In this document: positions 6,364 through 13,926 of the stretch, one piece after another
How positions within the stretch are numbered: the stretch's first letter is position 1
Layout of the letters: every line of letters begins with the position of its first letter
From: Planctomycetota bacterium
GTDB taxonomy: Bacteria > Planctomycetota > PLA2 > JAEUHO01
Length of the DNA: 41,491 nucleotides
Assembly: GCA_020851795.1 (NCBI GenBank)
Contig: JADZCA010000022.1
Location: 1 to 41,491 of the forward strand
Direction of reading: 5' to 3'
Notes under the pieces: model-generated
What the model was told of the DNA's origin: nothing
Databases searched by the model: none
What the model saw: only the letters and a program-made list of their open reading frames with translations
Position numbers and translations under genes: made by a program

Positions 6364-9180
6364 GTGCGCCGTCCCCGCCTCCTGCTCGCCTCGCTCCTCC
6401 TCGCCGCGGGCTGCCGCGGCGGGACGCGGTGCTGTCCGCCCGCCCTGCCGTCGTCGGCCGCGCCGGCCGCCGCCGCGTCCGTCGTCGTCGCCCCTGCGGA
6501 GCCTGCCTCGATGCCCTCGACCGTCGTGGACGCCGCGAGCGGCGTCTCGGAGACCGTGCTCGCCAACGGCCTGCGGATCCTCGTCAAGCCGCAGCCCGAC
6601 AACCCGATGGTCACGACGATGATCTGGTACGCCGTCGGCTCGCGCGACGAGGGCGTGGGGGAGACGGGCCTCTCGCACTACCTCGAGCACATGCTCTTCA
6701 AGGGCACGGAGACGCTGCCGCCCGGCGCGATCGACCGCCTGACGCAGAAGAACGGCGGCCAGAACAACGCGTCCACGCGCCCGGACGCGACCGAGTACCA
6801 CTTCACGTTCCCCGCGGACCGCTGGGAGGTGGCGCTCGAGATCGAGGCCGACCGGATGCGCAACGCGAACTGCCCCCAGGGGGAGTTCGACAGCGAGAAG
6901 ACGGTCGTGCTCAACGAGCTCTACATCGGGCTCGACGACCCGATGAACGTGCTCCTCGAGACCGTGGAGAGCGCGGCGTTCCCCGTCGCGCGCTACCACC
7001 ACCCGGTGATCGGCTGGGAGGAGGACGTCGTCTCGACGACGCGCGAGCGGATGCTCGCCTACTACCGCAAGCACTACCACCCCGAGCGCGCGACGATGGT
7101 GATCGTCGGCGGCGTGGACCGCGAGCGCGCGGTCGCCCGGGCCTCGGAGCTCCTCGGCCGCATCCCGCGCGGCGACACGGTGCGCTTCGAGATGAAGGAG
7201 CCGGCGCCCCGCGGCGAGACGCGGCTCACCCTCGTGCAGGACACGCAGGTCGCGCGGCTCGTGCTCGCGTTCCGCTCGACGTCGATCCTCGACCCCAAGG
7301 AGCCGCACCTCGACGTCGTCTCCGCGGTGCTCTCCGGCGACAAGACCGCGCGGCTGGACAAGGCGCTCGTGGACACGGGCCTCGCGGCGTCCGTGCAGGC
7401 GTGGAGCGACACGCGGCGCGACGACGGCATCTTCACGATCGTCGTGCAGCCGGCGCCCGGCCACGACCTCGACGAGCTCGAGCGCGCGACGAAGGAGGTG
7501 CTCGCGGGCCTCGTCGCGACGGGCCCGACCGCGGACGAGCTCACGCTCGCCAAGAAGAAGATCCTCGCCTCGCAGGTGTTCTCGCAGGCGTCGTCGTCGG
7601 GCTACGCGAGCCGCCTCGGCTCCCTCGCCGTCGTCGGCGACTGGAAGTACGTGCTGCGCTACCCCGCCGTGATCGAGGCGACCACGGTCGAGGACGCCAA
7701 GGCGGCCGCGGCGCGGGTGTTCGACCCGTCGAAGGCGGTGGTCGGCCGCTCGCTGCCCAAGCCGGGCGCCGCCGCGGGCGGCGGCTCGGCCACGGCCGAC
7801 GACGAGGACGACGGCGACGACGAGGCGCGGGCCGACAAGGGGGCCCGCCGTGCGCGTCGTCGCGACGGCGGCGCGGCCGCCCCGGCGGGCGGCGCCGCGG
7901 CCACGATCGACCGCGCGCTCACGCTCGCGCCGACGCGGGTCGTCCTCGAGAACGGCCTGCGGGTGGTCGTGCTGCACCGTTCGACCGCGCCGGTGTTCCA
8001 CGCGCGCCTGTCGGTGCTCGACGGCCGCCTGCGCGAGGCCGTGCCCGGCCTCGACGCGCTCACGGGAGCGTGCCTCGAGGAGGGCACGACGGAGCGCAGC
8101 GGCGAGGCGGTCGCGGCGGCGATCGGCGCCGTGGGCGGCGAGCTGTCGGTCGCCCCGTCGTCGGTGACCGTGAAGACGATGTCGGCCGACGCGCCGGTCG
8201 GGCTGTCGATCCTCGCGGAGGTCGCGACGAAGCCGGCGTTCGAGCAGGACGCGTTCCTGCGCCGTCGCGAGCGCCAGCTCGTCGAGCTCGCCGAGGAGCT
8301 CGACACGCCGAGGGTCGTGGCCCAGCTGCGCTTCCAGGCCGCGGTCTACGGCGAGGGCCACCCGATGGGCCGTTCGGCCCTCGGGACCGAGGCGTCGGTG
8401 AAGGCGATCGAGCGCGCGCAGGTCGTCGCCCACCACCGGACGGTGTGGACGCCCTCCAACGCGGTGCTCACGGTCGTCTCCGACCTCGAACCCGCCGACG
8501 TCGTCGCGCGCGTCCGCGCCGCGCTGGCCGGGTGGTCGGGCGAGGCGCCCGCCGCGCTGACCCCGGTCGAGCTGCCGCCGCTGCACGCGGAGCGCGTGGA
8601 CGTCGCGCTCGACCGCGCGCAGACCAACCTCTTCGTCGGCCACCGCGGCATCGTCCGCACCGACCCCGACTTCGTGGCGCTCGAGGTGACCGACAACGTG
8701 CTCGGGACGGGGTCGGGGTTCACCGACCGGCTCTCGAAGACCGTCCGCGACAAGGCGGGGCTCGCGTACTCCGTGTACGGCAACGTCACCGGCAACGCCG
8801 GGTCGATCCCCGGGACGTTCCGCATGTACGCCGGCACCAAGCCCTCTGACGCGGCGCGCGCGCTCGCGATGATGAAGGAGCAGCTCTCGCTGCTGCTCGG
8901 CTCGGCGCCGCCGACGCCCGAGGAGATGGAGGGCGCCAAGGCCGCGCTGCGGGGCGGGATGATCGCCTCGTGCGAGACCTCGGAGGGGCTGCTCGGGCTG
9001 CTCTTCCTCTGCGAGCGCTTCGGGCTCGGCTTCGACTACCCGCGCCGCTACCTCGCCGCCGTCGAGGGCGTCTCGGCCGACGAGGTCGTCCGGGTGGCCC
9101 GCAAGCACCTCCACCCCGAGGCCCTCGTCGAGGTGGTCGTGGGGCCGGAGAAGGCCGCCGACGCCGCCCCCGCGAAGTAG
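6364..9180 (+). CDS. M16 family zinc metallopeptidase, two-domain, predicted lipoprotein
   Basis: The 938-residue product is a fused pair of M16 (pitrilysin/insulinase) modules. A lipobox (LLLAAGC, Cys17) suggests an envelope lipoprotein. The active N-terminal half has the inverted zinc motif H105-YL-EH109 and the third ligand Glu185 in KTVVLNELY. An acidic then basic linker lies at about 475-510 (DDEDDGDDE, RRARRR). The C-terminal half starts near TRVVLENGLRVVVLH. It lacks HxxEH but keeps the FTDRLSKTVRDKAGLAYSVY element that completes the clam-shell. Start GTG 6364 has GGAG upstream. The last 26 coding bases are included in a 97-bp direct repeat whose second copy lies 4.4 kb downstream, so the original 3' flank of this gene has been displaced by an insertion. 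Confidence 0.9.
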   Translation: MRRPRLLLASLLLAAGCRGGTRCCPPALPSSAAPAAAASVVVAPAEPASMPSTVVDAASGVSETVLANGLRILVKPQPDNPMVTTMIWYAVGSRDEGVGETGLSHYLEHMLFKGTETLPPGAIDRLTQKNGGQNNASTRPDATEYHFTFPADRWEVALEIEADRMRNANCPQGEFDSEKTVVLNELYIGLDDPMNVLLETVESAAFPVARYHHPVIGWEEDVVSTTRERMLAYYRKHYHPERATMVIVGGVDRERAVARASELLGRIPRGDTVRFEMKEPAPRGETRLTLVQDTQVARLVLAFRSTSILDPKEPHLDVVSAVLSGDKTARLDKALVDTGLAASVQAWSDTRRDDGIFTIVVQPAPGHDLDELERATKEVLAGLVATGPTADELTLAKKKILASQVFSQASSSGYASRLGSLAVVGDWKYVLRYPAVIEATTVEDAKAAAARVFDPSKAVVGRSLPKPGAAAGGGSATADDEDDGDDEARADKGARRARRRDGGAAAPAGGAAATIDRALTLAPTRVVLENGLRVVVLHRSTAPVFHARLSVLDGRLREAVPGLDALTGACLEEGTTERSGEAVAAAIGAVGGELSVAPSSVTVKTMSADAPVGLSILAEVATKPAFEQDAFLRRRERQLVELAEELDTPRVVAQLRFQAAVYGEGHPMGRSALGTEASVKAIERAQVVAHHRTVWTPSNAVLTVVSDLEPADVVARVRAALAGWSGEAPAALTPVELPPLHAERVDVALDRAQTNLFVGHRGIVRTDPDFVALEVTDNVLGTGSGFTDRLSKTVRDKAGLAYSVYGNVTGNAGSIPGTFRMYAGTKPSDAARALAMMKEQLSLLLGSAPPTPEEMEGAKAALRGGMIASCETSEGLLGLLFLCERFGLGFDYPRRYLAAVEGVSADEVVRVARKHLHPEALVEVVVGPEKAADAAPAK

Positions 9181-9251
9181 CCGCCACCCCTCGCCCCGGG
9201 GGGCGCCGCGGGGCCCGTGCCGCGGCGGTGACCGCCGGGGCGACGACCCGC
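9155..9251. repeat. 97-bp direct repeat, left copy, spanning the end of the M16 gene
   Basis: It matches 13554-13650 at 96 of 97 bases; the only difference is G9213 versus A13612. It contains the last 26 bases of the M16 gene including the stop codon, plus 71 downstream bases with a small CGGCGG/CCGCCG hairpin. Outside these limits the two flanks differ at once. The interval between the copies holds a single gene. Confidence 0.95.
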
Positions 9252-9269
9252 GGCCTGCGAGTCTCGCGC

Positions 9270-9275
9270 TACGAT
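9270..9275 (+). promoter_or_regulatory. -10 hexamer TACGAT for the DUF4062 gene
   Basis: GCTACGAT begins just inside the inserted segment. It is followed by a 24-base spacer with GGGAG at about 9285-9289 and the ATG at 9300. The inserted gene thus carries its own promoter of the local type. Confidence 0.4.
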
Positions 9276-9299
9276 GGACGAGGCGGGAGCACCTCGTCG

Positions 9300-12200
9300 A
9301 TGCGGGTCTTCGTCTCCGCCGTCACGTCCGAGCTGGGGGCCGTGCGGGACCGGGTCGTGCGAGAGCTGCGGACGCCCGGGTCGAGGTTTCGTCCCTCGAC
9401 GCGGGACGCACCCGACCTCGACGTGGTCGATCAGCATGCGTTGCCGCAGGAGACGTTCCTGCTCCCGAAGCTCGAGCGTGCGGTGGACCGGTCGGAGATC
9501 GTGATCGCGCTCATCGGGAGGGCGTACGGTGCGGAGCCCGACCCCGACCCTCCTGAGGGGAGGCGGCCCCGACGGTCGTTCACGCAGTGGGAGTACCACT
9601 TCGCGTTCGGGGAGCGGCTCGACGGCTCGGTGGCGCCGAGGAAGCACGTCCTTGTCTACCTCCAGCGCGCGTCGGGCGACGACGGAGGCGGTGCGCCCGA
9701 GAGCGAGGCGCCACGGAGGATGCAGTCGGAGTTCGTCGCGGCCGTCCGGCGTTCGGGCGTCGAGTTCTACGAGTTCCGCGACGTCGACGACCTGGTCGGG
9801 CGGATGCTGGTCGACCTGGGCGCCCACCTCGGCCGCTGCGACCGAGCGCGGACGCCGCTCTCGATCGAGTATCCGCCCGACCGGCTCGCGCTCGACGGCC
9901 CGCCCCCGGGGCCGCGCAGAGTCGCGGCTTCCGTGGCGCGGTACGACACCCGGGACGCCGTCGCCCGCGGGCTGTCGGATCGGCTGCGGTCGTCCGCCCG
10001 GGTCGAGCCGCGCGGCGTCCTCCTCGTCGAGGGGACGCTGGGATGGGGGAAGGACACCCTGATCGCGCGTGCGCTCGCCGCGGCGGCTGCGCCCACGCTG
10101 TGGGTCGACCTGTCCCATGCGTCCCCGCACAGCGGTGTCGTGGACGCGGTGTTCGCGGGTGCACGCGGGCTCGCAGACGACGAGGAGCGCGCCCTCGAGC
10201 GTAATCCGGTGTGCGTTTCGCGCCTGGTGGCCGAGTCGGTGCCGCCGGACACCGTCGTGGTGTTCGCAAACGCTCAGTGGAACGACCGACGCCAGGTCGA
10301 CGCCACGGTGCGCGCCGCCGCCACCGACCTCGCGCGTCGTGGCCACTGGGTCGTGGTCGAGGTCTGGTCCGCGTTGAGGGAGCAGCTGGCGTTCGCGCCG
10401 TCCGCGCGCGCGGAGATCCTGCCGCCGCTCTCGCGGCTGGCGGAGGCCGAGGTGCTCGCGTGGGCGGCCGCTCGCCTCGGAAGGGAGCTCGAACCTTCGG
10501 AATGGGAGGCGCTCAAGCTCTTCGACGGCCACCCGCTCTTGCTGCGTGTCGCGCTCGAGCTCTTCGCGGAGGCGCGAGTCCTCGGCGACGGCGTCGTCGA
10601 CGCCGAGGACGTCGCGCTGGTGCTCGAGAGCCACTGGGAGCGGATCCGGGGATTCGCGGAGGAGGCCGGCGTCTCCGGCGACACCCTCAGCCTCCGTCTC
10701 GCGCTCTGGTTCGGGCTCCTCCCGTGGGTCGGTTGCGGACCGGACGACCTGGCGACGTCGGACCGCAAGGAGCTCGAGGCGCTCCGGCGGCTGGGCCTGC
10801 TCGCGAAGGCCGATGACGGCGGGCGTTGGCGTCCCACCGGGTGGGCCCGGATGCTGGGGCTCTGGAGCGGTCGCGACACCGTCCGGGACGTCTCGGACGC
10901 CGACGCTCGATGGGTCGAGTCGATCGCCGCGTCCGTCGCGCCGGCGGACGCGCGCGCGCAGCGGCGGTACCTCGCCGAGCGCCGACAGCACGTCCCCGAA
11001 CCGATCCGCCCGCTCGTCGACCGGCTGATCGCGACCGTACCGATCCCTTCCGACCCCGCCCCCGCCGTCGCGACGGGGTACGAACCTCCGGCGCCCGTCG
11101 TCGAGCTCGCTCCCGCGGTGGGGGCGGCCGGCCTCGACCTCGCGTTCTGGGCCTTCGAAGGCGCCGCGCGACGAGGCGACGCGGCCGCGTTCGTCGAGGC
11201 CGAGCGACGTCTTCGTGGTGCCGGGGCCCCTGTCCGCGACTACCTCAGGATGCACTGGAGCGCGGTGAAGAGCCTGCACACCGCGCTGATCCGCGCTCCG
11301 GTCGCGCCCGCCGAGAGGCACGAGCTCTACCGGACGTGGGTGTCGCTGCTGCCGCGCGACGCGACGCTTCCCGCCGTGCGCGCGTGGAGCGCCCGCTTGC
11401 TCGCCGAGGCCGCGGCTGCGGCCCGGGACTCGGGTCGGGACGACCGCGTCGAGCTCGTGGCCGCCGCACGGGAGCTGATCGAGGCCGTGGAGGCGGCGCC
11501 GGGTGACGTGTTCGCGCGGTCGCTCAACCAGGACACCCGCTACGCCATCGCGGACGCCGCGATCGGGTCGGGGACGTCGGTCGCGGACCTGGTGCGAGCG
11601 CACCGCGACGCGCTCGAGGCGATCCCTCCGGACGAAGAGTGGAGACCGGAGCGCGCGACCGCGTGGCTCCTGCGCAGCCTGCGGCACTTGGAGTTCCTCG
11701 TCGCCCACGCCCGAGACGGGGACGAGGCGCTCGCCCGGCTACGGACGCTGCTCTTGCGGCTCCCGCTCGGGCTCGAGTGGGTGAGCGCGTTCGAACGTCT
11801 CCGGTCGGGGAAGCACTGGCTTCCGGAGCCCGCGCTGCGGATGCTGACGCTGGTCCTGCACGCACGGCAGGGGGAGCTGGATCGCGCGCGAGGGGAGTCG
11901 CTCCTCCCGCGCGTCCTCGCCTGCCTTGACGACGAGCGACCGCCGAGCGCCGACGCTGCCGCGGAGTCCGTCCGTGCCGCGGTCGATCGGCTCGGGGGGC
12001 CCGCCACGGAAGAGGCGTGCGCGCTGCTCCGAGTCGCCCTCGTGGCACTCCGCCGCCAGCGCCGGCGCGACACGGGCACCGAGACCCGCGCGTACCGCGC
12101 CTGCAGGCGGGCGCTCGACTGGGCGCTGGAGCAGGGGGCGGGCTGGGCGCACAGTCGCTGGCTCGAGGGGGCGCGCCGAGAGGCCCTTCGGTTCGTGGCC

Positions 12201-13496
12201 GCGCACGAGCTGGGGTCCGTCCGATCCGGCGACGCGACGGGCGACGACACGGACGGCGACCACGCGCGGGCGCCCTGGTCGTTGCGACTGCTGTCGAGGC
12301 GAGAGACGGACGAGGAAGGTCGCGCGGAGCTCGATCGATTCGAGCGGGCGGCGCGCAGGATCGGCCGGGCCTACGAGACGCATGTCGCCACGGGCATCGA
12401 CCCATGGCTTTGGGTGGATGCCGTCGAGCGCAAGATCTCGCTCGTACGGGCTCGGTACCGCATGTTTCGAGCCTCGGACGAGCGCCGCGAACGCGCCGCG
12501 ACCGACGGCGCCGCGGAGCTCGACCGGGCGGTCGTCGAGTGCGACTCGAGCCAGGCCCCGCCGGAGGTGCGTGACTCGGTCGCGATCAGGGTTCACAAGT
12601 ACCTCTGGCAGCGTCCGCGATTCCTCGAGCGGCTCCGCGCGCTCCTCCAGCGCCCGCTCGACTTCCGACGGAGACTCGAGGCGGCGAGGATCGGGGCGTC
12701 TGCGCTGATGCCGCTCGTCTTCGAGCCTTCAGTCGTCGCCCATCCGGACGCGAGCGCGCTCGATCCCGGGGAGTGCCGTCGGATCCTCCTCTCGTGCCTC
12801 CGCGACCTGGCGACGGCGCTGGCGCGTCCCGCGTCGCGTCGTCTGTACGCGTCGGTGAGCCGGTGCCTGGAGGCTCGTGGGGACCTGGAGTTCTGGCGCG
12901 ACACGATGCTCCCGGTCTTCGAGGACGTGGGCGGACGCGAGGACTACTTCGCCACGGTGCTTCGGCGCGCCGAGGAGGCCAGCCTCGCGGAGCGGGAGCA
13001 GGGCCCGTCCGAGTCGGACGTGTCGGAGAGCGAGCTGCTCGACGACCTCACCGACGCCAGGATGCTCGATGTCGCGGCGCGGCTCGCGCGTTTCGGCTGC
13101 GGCGACGAGGCACTGGACGACGACGTCCGCCGGAGGCTGGGCGACGCAGCCGTGGTGCTCGCGGCGGACGCGTCGCTGTGGCGGGCGTCGCGATCGCGAA
13201 GCGGGCGCGCCGGCTTCGTCTCCCAGTGGCACGAAGGCCTGTCCATGGGGGTCGCCCTCCTCCAGAGCCCGGACGGGACGGTCGGAGGACGGCGGGACTC
13301 GTACCTCGTCCGACGCGACGGCTCCAAGCTCAGCTGGTTCGACGCGGCGTTCAGCCGGATCCTGTCGGCCGAGCAGGCGTCGGTCGGCGCGTTCCGGGTC
13401 TACCTCAAGGACGCCGCCCGTCGGCTGCGCGACGCGCTCCGCGAGCGTCGTCGGTTCGTCGCCGACGGTGATGGCGCGGAACCCCCCGCGGTCTGA
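9300..13496 (+). CDS. DUF4062 domain protein with degenerate STAND-type NTPase and long helical C-terminus
   Basis: The product has about 1398 residues. Residues 1-190 are a DUF4062 domain, opening MRVFVSAVTSELGAVRDRV, with VIALIGRAYGAEP and RRSFTQWEYHFAF. This TIR-related fold heads many STAND signalling or defence proteins. A P-loop follows at G245-TLGWGK251-D, where Asp replaces the usual Ser/Thr. A Walker-B-like VVVFANAQWND has Ala/Asn where DD is expected. GHPLLLRVA resembles the NB-ARC sensor region. The remaining ~900 residues look like alpha-helical repeats without a clear family. Arg and Gly codons include many CGA, CGG and GGG, unlike the CGC/GGC-heavy neighbours. Together with the flanking 97-bp direct repeats this suggests a late insertion. 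A role in defence or stress sensing is inferred only from the family. Confidence 0.8.
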   Translation: MRVFVSAVTSELGAVRDRVVRELRTPGSRFRPSTRDAPDLDVVDQHALPQETFLLPKLERAVDRSEIVIALIGRAYGAEPDPDPPEGRRPRRSFTQWEYHFAFGERLDGSVAPRKHVLVYLQRASGDDGGGAPESEAPRRMQSEFVAAVRRSGVEFYEFRDVDDLVGRMLVDLGAHLGRCDRARTPLSIEYPPDRLALDGPPPGPRRVAASVARYDTRDAVARGLSDRLRSSARVEPRGVLLVEGTLGWGKDTLIARALAAAAAPTLWVDLSHASPHSGVVDAVFAGARGLADDEERALERNPVCVSRLVAESVPPDTVVVFANAQWNDRRQVDATVRAAATDLARRGHWVVVEVWSALREQLAFAPSARAEILPPLSRLAEAEVLAWAAARLGRELEPSEWEALKLFDGHPLLLRVALELFAEARVLGDGVVDAEDVALVLESHWERIRGFAEEAGVSGDTLSLRLALWFGLLPWVGCGPDDLATSDRKELEALRRLGLLAKADDGGRWRPTGWARMLGLWSGRDTVRDVSDADARWVESIAASVAPADARAQRRYLAERRQHVPEPIRPLVDRLIATVPIPSDPAPAVATGYEPPAPVVELAPAVGAAGLDLAFWAFEGAARRGDAAAFVEAERRLRGAGAPVRDYLRMHWSAVKSLHTALIRAPVAPAERHELYRTWVSLLPRDATLPAVRAWSARLLAEAAAAARDSGRDDRVELVAAARELIEAVEAAPGDVFARSLNQDTRYAIADAAIGSGTSVADLVRAHRDALEAIPPDEEWRPERATAWLLRSLRHLEFLVAHARDGDEALARLRTLLLRLPLGLEWVSAFERLRSGKHWLPEPALRMLTLVLHARQGELDRARGESLLPRVLACLDDERPPSADAAAESVRAAVDRLGGPATEEACALLRVALVALRRQRRRDTGTETRAYRACRRALDWALEQGAGWAHSRWLEGARREALRFVAAHELGSVRSGDATGDDTDGDHARAPWSLRLLSRRETDEEGRAELDRFERAARRIGRAYETHVATGIDPWLWVDAVERKISLVRARYRMFRASDERRERAATDGAAELDRAVVECDSSQAPPEVRDSVAIRVHKYLWQRPRFLERLRALLQRPLDFRRRLEAARIGASALMPLVFEPSVVAHPDASALDPGECRRILLSCLRDLATALARPASRRLYASVSRCLEARGDLEFWRDTMLPVFEDVGGREDYFATVLRRAEEASLAEREQGPSESDVSESELLDDLTDARMLDVAARLARFGCGDEALDDDVRRRLGDAAVVLAADASLWRASRSRSGRAGFVSQWHEGLSMGVALLQSPDGTVGGRRDSYLVRRDGSKLSWFDAAFSRILSAEQASVGAFRVYLKDAARRLRDALRERRRFVADGDGAEPPAV

Positions 13497-13553
13497 CCTG
13501 CCGTCGGTCCGGCCGCTCCCCCCCGGCGCTCGGACACGCGCGAGCCCCGTCCT

Positions 13554-13650
13554 CCGCCGACGCCGCCCCCGCGAAGTAGCCGCCACCCCTCGCCCCGGGG
13601 GGCGCCGCGGGACCCGTGCCGCGGCGGTGACCGCCGGGGCGACGACCCGC
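13554..13650. repeat. 97-bp direct repeat, right copy
   Basis: This is the second copy of 9155-9251. It carries a detached 26-base remnant of the M16 coding end with its TAG stop at 13577-13579. To its right are the hairpin and tRNA-Arg gene that presumably once followed the M16 gene directly. Its left edge is 57 bases after the DUF4062 gene stop. Confidence 0.95.
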
Positions 13651-13678
13651 CCTGCCGGAACGCGACGCGCCCGGCAGG
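13651..13678. terminator. Hairpin between repeat copy and tRNA-Arg
   Basis: CCTGCCGG at 13651-13658 pairs perfectly with CCGGCAGG at 13671-13678 over a 12-base loop. It abuts the right repeat copy, so before the insertion it would have been the terminator of the M16 transcript. No T tract follows. Confidence 0.5.
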
Positions 13679-13684
13679 GGGTCG

Positions 13685-13690
13685 GTACAC
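13685..13690 (+). promoter_or_regulatory. -10 hexamer TACACT for tRNA-Arg
   Basis: GGTACACT ends 12 bases before the tRNA 5' end. It has the same hexamer form as the protein-gene promoters in the window. Confidence 0.45.
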
Positions 13691-13702
13691 TCGCCCCCCC
13701 AA

Positions 13703-13777
13703 GCGCCCTTAGCTCAACGGATAGAGCACCGGCCTCCGGAGCCGGGGATAGGGGTTCGATTCCCTTAGGGCGTACCA
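13703..13777 (+). tRNA. tRNA-Arg, anticodon CCG
   Basis: The cloverleaf is complete. The acceptor strand GCGCCCT pairs with AGGGCGT (one G-U at 1-72). The D stem is GCTC/GAGC and the anticodon stem is CCGGC/GCCGG with loop CTCCGGA, so the anticodon CCG reads CGG. The T arm has GGTTCGATTCC, and CCA is encoded at 13775-13777. CGG codons are frequent in the neighbouring inserted gene. Confidence 0.95.
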
Positions 13778-13786
13778 GACGACCGG

Positions 13787-13875
13787 CGACCGCCGGCGGC
13801 CTCCTGCGCGGAGCCGCCGGCGGTCGTCACTCCCGGGGGCCCGTTGCGGACCCCGGGAGCCCGGCTTCGGCCGGG
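13787..13875. terminator. Three stacked hairpins between tRNA-Arg and greA
   Basis: The first is a 14-bp perfect stem, 13787-13800 with 13813-13826 (12-base loop). The second is CTCCCGGGG at 13830-13838 with CCCCGGGAG at 13851-13859. The third is CCCGGC-TTCG-GCCGGG at 13860-13875, a UUCG tetraloop. They probably end the tRNA transcript. A short T-rich stretch (CTGTTCCTTT) follows soon after. Confidence 0.55.
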
Positions 13876-13926
13876 ACCGGCCTGTTCCTTTCCCCGACCT
13901 GACGACCCCCGACCTAGGGAGGCCCC

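Noticed and set aside
4684..9114. Very long open frame antisense to the pseudouridine synthase and M16 genes
   Set aside because: It is a mirror of high GC and third-base bias. Its sequence is low-complexity Arg/Ala/Gly, while the opposite strand codes recognisable domains.
9274..9504. Small open frame starting at ATG 9274
   Set aside because: It is out of frame with the DUF4062 gene and overlaps its start. The product has no pattern, while the ATG at 9300 gives a full domain and has GGGAG upstream.
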